NCBI RefSeq assembly: GCF_016583765.1
Contig: NZ_NRRR01000007.1
Location: forward strand, 1-64,000
Direction of reading: 5' to 3'
Length of the DNA stretch: 64,000 bases
From: Chromatium weissei
Lineage (GTDB): Bacteria; Pseudomonadota; Gammaproteobacteria; Chromatiales; Chromatiaceae
Part shown: piece by piece, positions 8,380 through 18,210 of the stretch
Numbering within the stretch: position 1 is the first letter of the stretch
Layout: every line of letters starts with the position of its first letter
The notes under the pieces: model-generated
What the model was told of the DNA's origin: nothing
The model's database searches: none
What the model saw: only the letters and a program-made list of their open reading frames with translations
Program-made: the position numbers and the translations under genes

Positions 8380-10797
8380 GTGATCACATTCCAGATTGAA
8401 CCGTTGAACGACCTGTTGACTGCCGTCGAACAGCTCAAAACCGCCGGACAAACCGAAGCCGCTTTGACGCGTTATCGCGTGTGGCTGGCGCAAGCAGCGA
8501 ATTCGCCGCAGGCATACGCGGTCTGGTTCAATCTGGGTGTGGAATTGGCGAGCTTAAAACGTCCGCACGATGCCATTGCCGCATATCGTCAAGCCATTGA
8601 GATTAAAGCCGATTTTGTGCCGGCACACTTTAATCTCGGCACACAATTGGAATATCTCGGTCAACCGCAACAGGCGCTGAAACAATGGCGCGACATTCTC
8701 GCGCAGCAGCAACCTGCGCTGCTCGCCGAGCCGTCGTTGCACACCTTGCTGCTCAACAATCTCGGGCGGCTGCTCGAAATCGAACGCGAATATCCCGAAG
8801 CCGAGGCGATGCTGGCGCAAAGTCTGCGGCTCGATTCGAATCAACCGAAAGCGTTGCAACACTGGCTGCATCTGCGACAAAAACAATGCGCGTGGCCGCT
8901 GTGCGCCGAATTACCCGACATTTCACCCGCACAGATGCACGCCGCTGCTTCGGCGTTATCGACGCTGGCACTGACCGACGATCCCGCGCAGCAATTGGCA
9001 ATTGCGCGGCGATTCGTGGCTGAAAAAGTGCAACCGTTGACCGCACCGCTCGCGCCGCTCGGTGGCTACGGTCATCGCAAATTGCGCATCGGTTATCTGT
9101 CATCGGATTTCTGTCTGCATCCGGTGTCGCTGCTCACGGTGGAATTATTTGAATTGCACGACCGCGAGCATTTTGTCGTGCACGGATTTTGTTGGACGCG
9201 AGAGGATGGTTCGGCGTTGCGGCGACGCATCATCGCTGCGATGGATCAATTCACCGTGATTGGCGATTTGAATGACGACGCGGCGGCGGAGTGCATTCGC
9301 GCTCAAGAAATCGACATTCTCATTGATTTACAAGGCTTAACCAGCGGAGCGCGTCCCAACATTTTGGTGCACCGCCCCGCACCAGTTCAAATCAGTTATC
9401 TCGGTTTTCCCGGCACGAGCGGTCATCCGGCGCTCGATTACCTCATCGGCGACGATTATCTGTTGCCGCAAGCGGAGCAAGCGCATTACAGCGAACAGCC
9501 GTTGCGAATGCCGCGCTGTTTTCAAGTCAGTGATCGTCAGCGCGAAGAAGCCGCGCCGCTGCCGCGTTCGGCGTATCAACTGCCGAATGATGTGATCGTA
9601 TTCTGTTGTTTTAACAACACTTATAAAATCACGCCGGACGTGTTCGCCGTGTGGATGCGCATTTTGCAGCGCGTGCCCGACAGCGTGCTGTGGCTGTTGG
9701 CAGACAATCCACAAGTGCCGCTCAATTTGACGCGAGAAGCTGCGGCGCATGGCATCGATTCAGCGCGGCTGCGATTTGCCGGACGCGTCGCGCCGCCGGT
9801 GTATCTCGCCCGTTACGCGCTGGCAGATGTGTTTTTAGACACCTTTCCATTTAACGCCGGAACCACTGCCAGCGATGCGCTGTGGATGGGTTTACCGGTT
9901 CTGACTTACAGCGGTCGCGCCTTTGCATCACGCATGGCGGGCAGCCTGCTTCATACCGCCGAACTTGACACGCTGATTGCTAGCGATCTCGTTGAATATG
10001 AAGAAAAAGCAGTTGCATTGGCGCATTCACCGCAACAGCGGCTGGCGCTGCGCGAACGTGTGGCGGCATTGCGCCAGCACGAGGTATTCGACATGCCGAC
10101 CCGCACCCGCGAATTGGAAACGCTGTATCGGCTGGCGCTGCGTGAACGGCTAGGAACGCACGCATTGCCGGAAATGGACATTGAAACGGCTGGCGCACCG
10201 GCAACCGAGCGCCAATTTCTGCACATTTTCTGCGCAGAGCAACATCAAACCGAGACGTTACCGATTTTTCAGCGCGAGCAGTGGCGCGCAATGCACTGCC
10301 AACTTCATTCGGCTGCTGCAACCGATATTCTCAGCACAATCAACGATATTCCAAATGCAACAGTCGATGCGGTGTACATCAGCCACGCGCTGGAACATCT
10401 ATTTCTGCACGAAGTGAAACGACTGCTCGCCGCAGCACGGCGCGTTTTGAAAACCGATGGATTCATCGTCGTCACCTGCACCGATTTACAAATTGCGTGT
10501 GAATTGGTGGCGGCAAATCGAATCACTGAACCGCTGTATCAATCACCAGCGGGCGCGATCACCGCGATTGATTTATTGTTCGGTCATCAAGCCGCAATCG
10601 CTACCGGCGACACTGGCATGACGCATCGCAGCGGCTTCACCCGCGACACTCTGGTCACCGCATTAACTGCTGCCGAATTTGGACGAATTGGCGTGATTGC
10701 GCGACCGGAAAACTTTGATTTATGGGGATTTGCGACCAAACTGCGATTAAATACCGACGACTTTGCGGCATTAAGTCAAAGCGTATTTATTGCCTAA
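8380..10797 (+). CDS. TPR / O-GlcNAc-transferase-like (SPINDLY) protein with C-terminal methyltransferase domain
   Basis: An 805-residue cytosolic protein in three parts. Residues 1-160 are tetratricopeptide repeats (NLGVELASLKRPHDAIAAY, NLGTQLEYLGQPQQALKQW). Residues about 230-595 are the GT41 catalytic region: LRIGYLSSDFCLHPVS (His247), IDILIDLQGLTSGARP, FNNTYKITP (Lys416) and GTTASDALWMGLPVLT. Residues about 605-790 resemble a class I methyltransferase (VDAVYISHALEHLFLHEV, RRVLKTDGFIVVT). GT41 enzymes put GlcNAc or another sugar on Ser/Thr; bacterial members often modify surface proteins. The fused methyltransferase lacks a clear glycine-rich motif I, so it may be degenerate. The start is GTG; no better upstream start exists after the ccp stop. 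Confidence 0.85.
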   Translation: MITFQIEPLNDLLTAVEQLKTAGQTEAALTRYRVWLAQAANSPQAYAVWFNLGVELASLKRPHDAIAAYRQAIEIKADFVPAHFNLGTQLEYLGQPQQALKQWRDILAQQQPALLAEPSLHTLLLNNLGRLLEIEREYPEAEAMLAQSLRLDSNQPKALQHWLHLRQKQCAWPLCAELPDISPAQMHAAASALSTLALTDDPAQQLAIARRFVAEKVQPLTAPLAPLGGYGHRKLRIGYLSSDFCLHPVSLLTVELFELHDREHFVVHGFCWTREDGSALRRRIIAAMDQFTVIGDLNDDAAAECIRAQEIDILIDLQGLTSGARPNILVHRPAPVQISYLGFPGTSGHPALDYLIGDDYLLPQAEQAHYSEQPLRMPRCFQVSDRQREEAAPLPRSAYQLPNDVIVFCCFNNTYKITPDVFAVWMRILQRVPDSVLWLLADNPQVPLNLTREAAAHGIDSARLRFAGRVAPPVYLARYALADVFLDTFPFNAGTTASDALWMGLPVLTYSGRAFASRMAGSLLHTAELDTLIASDLVEYEEKAVALAHSPQQRLALRERVAALRQHEVFDMPTRTRELETLYRLALRERLGTHALPEMDIETAGAPATERQFLHIFCAEQHQTETLPIFQREQWRAMHCQLHSAAATDILSTINDIPNATVDAVYISHALEHLFLHEVKRLLAAARRVLKTDGFIVVTCTDLQIACELVAANRITEPLYQSPAGAITAIDLLFGHQAAIATGDTGMTHRSGFTRDTLVTALTAAEFGRIGVIARPENFDLWGFATKLRLNTDDFAALSQSVFIA

Positions 10798-10939
10798 CAG
10801 CAATAACCCAATAAAACAACAATTCTGTTATTCTATCAATTGAGCTGTGACGCAGTAGAAAATACAACTGACAACTTCTTTTCAACTTCATCACACTTAA
10901 AATTGATCGATCATCACAGTCGTTTTTAATGAGGTTCAA

Positions 10940-11539
10940 GTGGCGGAAAAAGCATTACGTTCATCAGTTCAGGGACAACCCTTTAATGATGTTCTGAACG
11001 AATTACACGCGCATACATTTAGCGGCGTTCCCGGAGAATCCGATCCCTTTACATTGAGTGAACTGGATCGTGAATACATTGCGTATGCACTGGCGCTCTA
11101 TTATCAATGCGACCATTGTCATCAATATCATGGTCGTACTGTCACGCGATTGCGTGAACAAGCGAATTGTCCTGACTGGGATTGGCAAGGAGAAATTGTC
11201 AAACTCATTTTATTTTTACGCACCAGTCACGACAGCATTTCCATTATGGAATGGAATGGTTGGATTGACGCGTGGCGAAATTTTTCTGATCGCGTACATC
11301 ATCATCGTCCGGGATTAGGCAGCAATATCGCTTATGCCATTGGCATTGCCCGCGCTGATGAGCATTTAATGACCGTTGCGTTTGATTCACTGGTGACCTT
11401 ATATCCGAAAGACACCACATTATTAGGTGTGATTCGTGATATTGATCGCGTCGTCGTGTTTATGAAAGCGGCAACATCAAAAAATCGCACCGATCCGATT
11501 TTACGTGAACAACTCAAATCGCGTGGTATTCGCGTATAG
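10940..11539 (+). CDS. AhpD-like / carboxymuconolactone decarboxylase-family protein
   Basis: A 199-residue alpha-helical protein with the AhpD redox motif CDHCHQYH (CX2CX3H, Cys77 and Cys80), preceded by a Glu-rich helix (SELDREYIAYALALYYQC). AhpD-like proteins are alkylhydroperoxidases or disulfide reductants. The C-terminal half is not diagnostic. GTG start with TGAGG upstream. It is followed at once by a strong terminator and stands alone. The exact reaction is unknown. Confidence 0.75.
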   Translation: MAEKALRSSVQGQPFNDVLNELHAHTFSGVPGESDPFTLSELDREYIAYALALYYQCDHCHQYHGRTVTRLREQANCPDWDWQGEIVKLILFLRTSHDSISIMEWNGWIDAWRNFSDRVHHHRPGLGSNIAYAIGIARADEHLMTVAFDSLVTLYPKDTTLLGVIRDIDRVVVFMKAATSKNRTDPILREQLKSRGIRV

Positions 11540-11557
11540 CAATTGCAGTAATTAACT

Positions 11558-11597
11558 AAAAGCCCCTGTTTCTCATCGCAGAAGCAGGGGCTTTTTT
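11558..11597. terminator. Intrinsic terminator after the AhpD-like gene
   Basis: The stem AAAGCCCCTG / CAGGGGCTTT with a T-run on the plus strand and A-run on the other side. It can serve the AhpD-like gene and the convergent TumA-like gene. Confidence 0.9.
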
Positions 11598-11604
11598 AAT
11601 GCTT

Positions 11605-11952
11605 TTATTTCAGTGGTGAACGAAGCATAAAATCAACATGTACTGCATCAAATGGAAATTCAATTGCACCATCTTCACGCCGATTTAATAACCCTGCATT
11701 CACCAAAACATGAACATCTTCGTGCACCGCTTTAACATGACAACCCACGCGCCGCACGATTTCACAGAGACTCACCGGTCCCAAACCAGTAATTGCACCA
11801 AGAATTGCCCAGCGGCGCGGAGTCAGGGTTTGCCACAGGTCTTCAAGCGTTTCAAAACCTCGAAAATTGTCTTGTGATTCGCCATCCAGTGCATTCAAAA
11901 ATCGTGAATTCAGCGCCTCTCGACTGAGAACGCCAATTGTGACCGTGCTCAT
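11605..11952 (-). CDS. Winged-helix regulator, probable antitoxin of a TumE-type pair (HVO_A0114-like)
   Basis: A 115-residue protein with a MarR/ArsR-like helix-turn-helix: LTPRRWAILGAITGLGPVSL, then EIVRRVGCHVKAVHEDVHVL and a wing LLNRREDGAIEFPF. This is the pattern of small regulators annotated as HVO_A0114-like that sit beside DUF6516/TumE proteins. Its ATG overlaps the stop of the partner gene by four bases (ATGA), so the two are translationally coupled. It likely binds DNA, represses its own operon and neutralises the partner; that role is inferred from the pairing. Confidence 0.72.
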   Translation of the reverse strand: MSTVTIGVLSREALNSRFLNALDGESQDNFRGFETLEDLWQTLTPRRWAILGAITGLGPVSLCEIVRRVGCHVKAVHEDVHVLVNAGLLNRREDGAIEFPFDAVHVDFMLRSPLK

Positions 11953-12293
11953 TGTTTTTCTCCGTGATGATAATCATCGACACGTTGCCAAAACTCACGC
12001 AATAACGCCGGAATATCGTGAATTGAATTCGCTGCTGTTTTAAGGCGATCTTGATTACCTTTTTTATTTGGCACATTATTAAAATGCAATACACAAACGC
12101 CACCGTCAATTAAAGCCAAGCGATACCGTAGATGCGTATGGTGTTCTGCATTCGTTTCAATTGTTCGCCATACCTTTAATTGCACAAACGCCTGCTTGCC
12201 CTGTTTGAGATGTGCATTAAACAGCTCTTCGATGTTTTCTGATTTCATGGCGTTATACAGCGTGGGTTGTTTAGAATGTAGGAATTGAGACAT
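11949..12293 (-). CDS. DUF6516 / TumE-family protein, probable toxin
   Basis: About 114 residues with the DUF6516 core: VQLKVWRTIETNAEHHTHLRY, RLALIDGGVCVLHFNNV, KGNQDR, then LLREFWQRVDDY. Such proteins are paired with a winged-helix regulator and are annotated as TumE toxins; the biochemical activity is not evident here. I set the start at the ATG 12293, which follows the aas stop by two bases (TGA-AA-ATG). An ATG at 12248 would give a protein closer to family length but has no ribosome-binding site. The usual DNE after the cysteine strand is altered to FNNV, so activity is uncertain. Confidence 0.7.
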   Translation of the reverse strand: MSQFLHSKQPTLYNAMKSENIEELFNAHLKQGKQAFVQLKVWRTIETNAEHHTHLRYRLALIDGGVCVLHFNNVPNKKGNQDRLKTAANSIHDIPALLREFWQRVDDYHHGEKQ

Positions 12294-12295
12294 TT

Positions 12296-15200
12296 TCAAA
12301 TTGAAGCCGCTAACACTCGCGCTGCAGCAAAATCCGTTTTACCGCTACCGAGTTTGGGAATGGCGGCGACTGTTTTTATCAATGTCGGAATGTGTAGTGC
12401 CGGAACGCCGGCGGCAAATAAACTCCGCCGCAATTCATCCGCATCAATTGCGCCAGCGACCAAAAGTAGAATACGTTCGCCTTTACGTTCATCCGGTACA
12501 TTCACGGCAATCAATTCTAAATCGGGTTGTTTCAATACATGCCGCACCTGTTCTTCAATGGCGCTTAAACTCACCATTTCACCGCCCAGTTTCGCAAAGC
12601 GTGAATAGCGATCGACAATGGTTAAAAATCCATCTGTATCTAAATGTCCTTTATCGCCAGTTTTATACCAATGTATTCCATCGCGTTCGAGAATTGCAGC
12701 AGCCGTTTTCTCCGCTGCATTGAGATAACCGCGCATCACTTGCACGCCGCCAATTAAAATCAATCCGTCAGTTTCGAATGGCAGCGGTTTCAATGTGTTG
12801 GGATCGACGATGCGAAAACTGGTGCCGGGCAGCGGCATTCCAACGCTGCCGATGCGAGCAGTGGTTTGAATTTTCAGGTTTTCAAGGTCAAGTTCATCCG
12901 GCACGTTGACGCTGGCAACCGGCGTGGTTTCGGTCACGCCGTAGCCTTCATAAATCGGCTTGTGAAATTTCAATGCGAAGGCTTCGCGCACCGCCGAGCC
13001 GAGCCGTTCCGCGCCAGCAACCACGAGCCGCAACGATTCCAGCATGGGCGGATATACGCGGCGATGACGCACGTACAGTCGTAAAAAGGTCGCCGTGCCA
13101 AACAACACGCTGGCGCGATGCCGCGCAATTGCCTTGGCCGCGCCGACAACATCGGTTGGATCAGGATGGCAAATCATCGGAATGCCTTCGAGCAACGGCA
13201 AAAAGGTCGTCACCGTTAAGCCAAACGCATGAAATAACGGCAGATTCGCTAAAATGCGGTCATTGGATTCGACATTGAGCACGTCGGCAACTTGGCGCAC
13301 GTTGGCGACGAGATTGCGATGTGTGAGTTCAATGCCTTTCGGCGTGCCCTCGCTGCCACTGGAAAACAGAATCGCGGCCGTCGCCTCGGTCGTGCTGGGC
13401 AATTCAAACCGCCGCAATAACGCCCAAGTCGGCAATAAACTGATTCGCACCAGTGTCGTCACGGCGCGGCGGCGACTGATTCCGGCGCGAATATCCTCCA
13501 TCGAATGCAGCGTCACGTCCGCCAAAATTGTCCGTAAATCAATCCCGCGCTGCGCCAATTTGTTGATAAACCGCTCGGCGGTGATGACGTGCGTAATTTC
13601 CGACTGCGCCACACTCGCCCGCAACGCCTCGGCGCTGGCGCTGTAATTGAGATTGATCACCGTTTTTCCGGCGAGCAGTCCCGCGAGATTGGCAATTGCT
13701 CCGGCGCTGCTCGTCGGCAATACAATGCCAATTCGCGTTTCCGGCACCTGCTGCCGCACCCAGTCAGCAAATAACCACACGGCGGTAATGAGCCGCCGAT
13801 TGCTCAACACCATTCCGCTGGAGTCGATAATTGTCACTGCGCCGAGCGCCCGTTTTGCGGTGATCAGCCACGCCCTCGGCAACAGCGGCAGTCGCGTGAC
13901 GTGGATTTGCCACGCAATCACTGACAAATCAAATACCGCCTGTTTCACATCAGCAGCGCGAGTGTGCAACGGCAACGGTTGCCCAAAAGCGACAATCACT
14001 TCACGCCGCGCCCAACTGCGCCGATTGCGTTGCAGCGTTGAATTTGCAGCAGAAAAACGGCTGCTCCACAGTCCGCAGTGATACAGCGGCACAATCACAC
14101 CCGCGTTCGCTGCCTGCGCTGCCAATTCAAAACCGCGCCGAAACTCGCCTAACTGCCCGTTTTTACTCAACGTTCCTTCGGGAAACACGCACACCACTTC
14201 ACCCGCATCCAACCACGCCGCCACCGTGCGAATCGCTTGCCGACTGCCGTCGCGGGAAATCGGCACCACGCCAACCGCATCGAGCAGCCAGCGCAAATAC
14301 CAACGTTGATAAATCGCCCGCTCCATCACAAACCGCACCGGACGCGGGCTGGCCATCTGCAACATCGCCCAATCAATCCAACTGACGTGATTACCGAGCA
14401 GTAATACACCGCCGGTCATCGGAAAATGCTGCGCCCCAGTCACGGTCAATCGATAACGCATTGCCATCAATTGCGCGATCACGAATTGCAATAATGGCAA
14501 TGGCAATTGCGCCAGACTATAAATTGCACCAATTCCCGCAATGATCGTCAGCATCAACAAGAGTGCAAAACTGCCCAAATCGAAATAAGCTGCAACCACA
14601 GTTAACGCAAGAAATATCAGCATCAAACTGTTTTGAACAAAGTTATTCGCGGCAAGAATACGCCCCAATTCTTTTGCTGGCGCATTCAATTGAATCAACG
14701 CATTCAATGGCACGAGTAACAATCCTGCTAATACGCCCAGTGCTAAAAAATTCAACGCATGGGTGCTGGCGCTGGACAACATTGGCATGATGAATAACGC
14801 CAGCGTAATTCCAATTGCACCAACCGGAATTAACGCGGTTTCAATACGCTGCCGTGACAACCGCCCAGCAATGATTGAACCGAGAATAATACCCAATCCA
14901 GCACAGGCCAAAATACCCTGAATCACCACCGTATTCATTTCGCCGAGCGTGTCTTTGGCAAATGCAGGAAATACCGCTAATAACACTTGTGAAATTGACC
15001 AAAATAACGCCAAACCAATAATTGAACGCCAAATCACTGGGTTATTCCATGCAGCACTGAGATTATTCGTGAGATAACCACCAGTGCGATATGCCTTCCA
15101 ATCAAATGCGAATGAATGACCCGTGACCAATTGCGGTAAACGATATGCCAGCGTGACTTCAATCAATGAACACAAAACCAATAGCCAGCCCAGCGGAGCG

Positions 15201-15742
15201 ATCAAGTGCATGACTTCGCCGGATGTCGTGAATGACGCAGCAGTTAAACGATATTCAAATAGAATAGAAAAAACAAATATCCCAGCGAGAATAGCGGTGG
15301 TTGTCGTCGCCTGCACCCAGCCATTCGCCGCTGCAAGTGATTCTTTACCAGTTAATTCTTTAATGTAGCCATATTTCGCTGGTGAATAAATTGCCGCCTG
15401 CGCACCCAATAAAAAAGTCATGGCAAACGCTGACCAAAACCAGCCGAGAGAATAGAACAATGTAATCGCCAATGTGAGTGCCACAGCAATCCATGCACTG
15501 ACACGCATCACCTTATTTTTTGGAAATCGATCTGCAAGAAATCCCGACGGTGTGAATAATAGCACGAACGGCAATAAAATGAGTGCATTGACAACCGCAG
15601 TCAGCAAAATTTGTGCGTCGCCGTCGTACGTTTTGAAGAGCGTATTTTGAATAATAATTTTGTGTCCTAAATCCACAAAGGCATTCAAAAAAATCATTAA
15701 AATATAAGATAAAAAACCTGTGATACGAAACAATTTGCCCAT
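12296..15742 (-). CDS. aas: LplT-Aas fusion: lysophospholipid transporter, acyltransferase and acyl-ACP synthetase
   Basis: An 1148-residue inner-membrane protein that recycles lysophospholipids. Residues 1 to about 415 are an MFS transporter of LplT type (FVDLGHKIIIQN, TPSGFLADRFPKNKVMR). About 430-610 are a PlsC acyltransferase with HX4D in GNHVSWIDW and FPEGTLSK. About 650-1140 are an AMP-forming ligase with LFSSGSEGTPKGIELTHRN, EGYGVTETTP and YKTGDKGHLD. E. coli uses two genes, lplT and aas, for the same job; the one-chain form is known in other bacteria. Its stop nearly touches the downstream TumE-like gene, so that pair is probably in its operon. Confidence 0.93.
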   Translation of the reverse strand: MGKLFRITGFLSYILMIFLNAFVDLGHKIIIQNTLFKTYDGDAQILLTAVVNALILLPFVLLFTPSGFLADRFPKNKVMRVSAWIAVALTLAITLFYSLGWFWSAFAMTFLLGAQAAIYSPAKYGYIKELTGKESLAAANGWVQATTTTAILAGIFVFSILFEYRLTAASFTTSGEVMHLIAPLGWLLVLCSLIEVTLAYRLPQLVTGHSFAFDWKAYRTGGYLTNNLSAAWNNPVIWRSIIGLALFWSISQVLLAVFPAFAKDTLGEMNTVVIQGILACAGLGIILGSIIAGRLSRQRIETALIPVGAIGITLALFIMPMLSSASTHALNFLALGVLAGLLLVPLNALIQLNAPAKELGRILAANNFVQNSLMLIFLALTVVAAYFDLGSFALLLMLTIIAGIGAIYSLAQLPLPLLQFVIAQLMAMRYRLTVTGAQHFPMTGGVLLLGNHVSWIDWAMLQMASPRPVRFVMERAIYQRWYLRWLLDAVGVVPISRDGSRQAIRTVAAWLDAGEVVCVFPEGTLSKNGQLGEFRRGFELAAQAANAGVIVPLYHCGLWSSRFSAANSTLQRNRRSWARREVIVAFGQPLPLHTRAADVKQAVFDLSVIAWQIHVTRLPLLPRAWLITAKRALGAVTIIDSSGMVLSNRRLITAVWLFADWVRQQVPETRIGIVLPTSSAGAIANLAGLLAGKTVINLNYSASAEALRASVAQSEITHVITAERFINKLAQRGIDLRTILADVTLHSMEDIRAGISRRRAVTTLVRISLLPTWALLRRFELPSTTEATAAILFSSGSEGTPKGIELTHRNLVANVRQVADVLNVESNDRILANLPLFHAFGLTVTTFLPLLEGIPMICHPDPTDVVGAAKAIARHRASVLFGTATFLRLYVRHRRVYPPMLESLRLVVAGAERLGSAVREAFALKFHKPIYEGYGVTETTPVASVNVPDELDLENLKIQTTARIGSVGMPLPGTSFRIVDPNTLKPLPFETDGLILIGGVQVMRGYLNAAEKTAAAILERDGIHWYKTGDKGHLDTDGFLTIVDRYSRFAKLGGEMVSLSAIEEQVRHVLKQPDLELIAVNVPDERKGERILLLVAGAIDADELRRSLFAAGVPALHIPTLIKTVAAIPKLGSGKTDFAAARVLAASI

Positions 15743-15766
15743 AAAAACCTCGGCGGAATAATTAAA

Positions 15767-18007
15767 TTAAGTTGACAATTTTGGTGTTGATGCTTGCCAA
15801 TCACCAATAGCAACGCAATTGCGTCCTGCATGTTTCGCCTGATACAACAAATCATCGGCGCGGTGATATACGTTTTCCCAATTTAGCGGTATTGCGTTGG
15901 GATAATCAAAAGCATTCTCTGCAACAGAGAGTAATCCAAGTGATAACGTTACAACGGGTGCAACAGTATTTCCTCGATGTGGAATACCCAATTTTTCAGT
16001 GCTCATTCGCAATTCTTCTGCAAATGCCATTGCGGTTGCGCGATCAACTTCAGTTAATAAAATTGCGAATTCCTCACCACCCACGCGAAAAGCAAAATCA
16101 CCGCCTCGGCGTGTACGTTCGCGCAATAGTGCGCCAACGCTTTGCAATACGACATCGCCAGCCGGATGTCCATAACCATCGTTATACAGTTTGAAATAAT
16201 CAATATCAATTAACAGTAAATGCAGTGGACGGCGTTCACGCAATGCGCGTCGCCATTCACGCGGCATGACTTCGTGAAAATAACGGCGATTAAATAATCC
16301 GGTCAATTCATCGGTAATGGTGAGTAAGACGATACGCGCATTTGCAGTGCGCAAGGCTTCATTTAATCGCGTCAGACGATGATTCCAAATTAACATGAAA
16401 AGCAATAGTAAAATGCCGCCACTGAAGTAGGGCCAAAGCCAACGATAATCGGCAGGTTGTTCATAACGCACTGAAGTCCAATGATCGCGGATTGTTTTGA
16501 TTTCATCTGGATTTAAGCTGGCAACTGCTTTGGATAAAATGGATAGCAACATTGGTAATTCTTTGCGTACGCCAATTGCTAAATCGTAGTGTTCATTAAG
16601 GTTGCCAGCAATTTTGATATTGAGAATGTCATTGCGCTGTGCTGTCCATGCAATTGTTGGCATTAAATCGATGTAACCAAAGGCATCGCCATTCGCAATT
16701 GCGCGAAGTGCGGTGGTGACATCATTGGCTTCTACAATGCGCATTGCTGGATATTGACGGCGTAATAGTTCAATCGCTGCATGACCGCTAACCATCACGA
16801 AAGTTTGATTGAAATAATGATTAAGATTGCCATCAAAGGTGTTGTCTGTGCGAATTGCAATGACGAGTGGTTCACTGAGTAGCGGGCGAGTGAAATTAAG
16901 ATATTCGCTGCGTTCAGGAGTAATGGCTGCTGCAGAAATAATGTCGCAACTTCCGGCTTGAACGCTGGTCAGTGATTCAGCCCAATTGGCGGTATAAACG
17001 AGTTGCGTACTGTGATTTAAGCGGTGCATGAGAAGTGCAATTAAATCACTAATAATGCCTTGAGAGTGACCGTCCGCTGTGAGTGCTTCCAATGGCATCC
17101 AATTGGGATCAATGCACATTCGAATTGAGCCGAGTCGATTCAAAAAATCAGTTTCTTCAGCACTGAGAAAAGTTGATTGATTTGTTGTTGTTTCGTGATT
17201 GGTTAATGGTGTGAGAAACCATCGTGCTTGAATACGCTGCCGTTCTGCTTCACCTAAAGCGCGTAAACCTTTATTGATAATGCTGATGGCTTCTGGCCAG
17301 TCTTTGCGAATACCAAAAGCGAGATCAAGTGTTTCATTGATGGATAGGGCAAATTGTAAATAAGGGCTGCCAATACGATTGGCGTGATAAAGCATTGAGC
17401 CGTTATCAAAAGTGGCATCAACATGTCCACTAGAAACGGCTTCAATAATGGAATCAATGCTATTAAATGGAATGATATGCGAGCGCGGAAAACTCTGTGC
17501 GACCTTTTCATCGGATAAATTGCCGCGATGAATGGCGATGGAGCGTCCATCCAAATCAGCACGCGTGCGAATGTTTAGCGGATTGCCTTTGGTGACGAGA
17601 ACGAATTTGTTGAGTCGAATGTAAGGGTCTGAAAAGTTGAGATAAATGCGGCGTTCTGGATGAATACCGCCGGTGCTGAGACCATCAATTTCATTGCGTT
17701 GCGCTTGCGTTTGACGCTCCCGCCAATCGCCGGGCAAGAGGCGAATTTCAAGCCCAGTTAACTGTTTGATTTGCGAGAGAATATCTGCATCATAGCCGGT
17801 GATTTGACCGTCTTCACCAACGATGACGTAAGGTTCCCAAGCATCTCCCGTGCCGAGTGTGATGATCGGATGTGCTTGAATAAACGCCTGTTCTTCGGCG
17901 GTGAGGGTGACGGGCGAGGCGGCGAATACGAATGTTGATGAAAGTCCGCCGTTCAATACGACCACTGTGTTCAGAATAAATAATAAAATCAGCGGCTTTA
18001 CCTTCAT
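15767..18007 (-). CDS. Diguanylate cyclase with two periplasmic substrate-binding-type sensor domains
   Basis: A 746-residue membrane protein. After a signal sequence come two SBP_bac_3 domains (about 35-265 and 285-515), each with the family's ITGYDADIL or QGIISDLI-type block. One membrane segment follows (YRWLWPYFSGGILLLLFMLI), then a GGDEF domain (about 575-735). The active site is GGEEF, expected to make cyclic di-GMP, and the inhibitory RXXD site is present five residues before it (RGGD). The sensors probably bind amino acids or similar solutes. It is divergent from purF. Confidence 0.92.
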   Translation of the reverse strand: MKVKPLILLFILNTVVVLNGGLSSTFVFAASPVTLTAEEQAFIQAHPIITLGTGDAWEPYVIVGEDGQITGYDADILSQIKQLTGLEIRLLPGDWRERQTQAQRNEIDGLSTGGIHPERRIYLNFSDPYIRLNKFVLVTKGNPLNIRTRADLDGRSIAIHRGNLSDEKVAQSFPRSHIIPFNSIDSIIEAVSSGHVDATFDNGSMLYHANRIGSPYLQFALSINETLDLAFGIRKDWPEAISIINKGLRALGEAERQRIQARWFLTPLTNHETTTNQSTFLSAEETDFLNRLGSIRMCIDPNWMPLEALTADGHSQGIISDLIALLMHRLNHSTQLVYTANWAESLTSVQAGSCDIISAAAITPERSEYLNFTRPLLSEPLVIAIRTDNTFDGNLNHYFNQTFVMVSGHAAIELLRRQYPAMRIVEANDVTTALRAIANGDAFGYIDLMPTIAWTAQRNDILNIKIAGNLNEHYDLAIGVRKELPMLLSILSKAVASLNPDEIKTIRDHWTSVRYEQPADYRWLWPYFSGGILLLLFMLIWNHRLTRLNEALRTANARIVLLTITDELTGLFNRRYFHEVMPREWRRALRERRPLHLLLIDIDYFKLYNDGYGHPAGDVVLQSVGALLRERTRRGGDFAFRVGGEEFAILLTEVDRATAMAFAEELRMSTEKLGIPHRGNTVAPVVTLSLGLLSVAENAFDYPNAIPLNWENVYHRADDLLYQAKHAGRNCVAIGDWQASTPKLST

Positions 18008-18210
18008 GATGCCCCGTCACTCCGATTATGCTTATTTTTCAGTCGAGTTCTATTGCATCCTAGGTGCGAGTCTTGTCGTTAGCAAATCAACACGCGGCGG
18101 TCTGAATTGCCCGTCACTGAATTCTGCGTTACCTTGCTTCACTTTCCATCACTTATTTCTATCGCGTCGGCATTGCGTAAAAGCCACGTTGATGGCGAGA
18201 ACCCGAAACC

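Noticed and set aside
8554..9103. Opposite-strand frames within the glycosyltransferase gene
   Set aside because: Overlap a strongly supported gene, show Arg/Ala-rich shadow composition and no motifs.
18008..18210. PurR operator in the diguanylate cyclase-purF gap
   Set aside because: No 16-base palindrome close to the PurR consensus could be found by eye.
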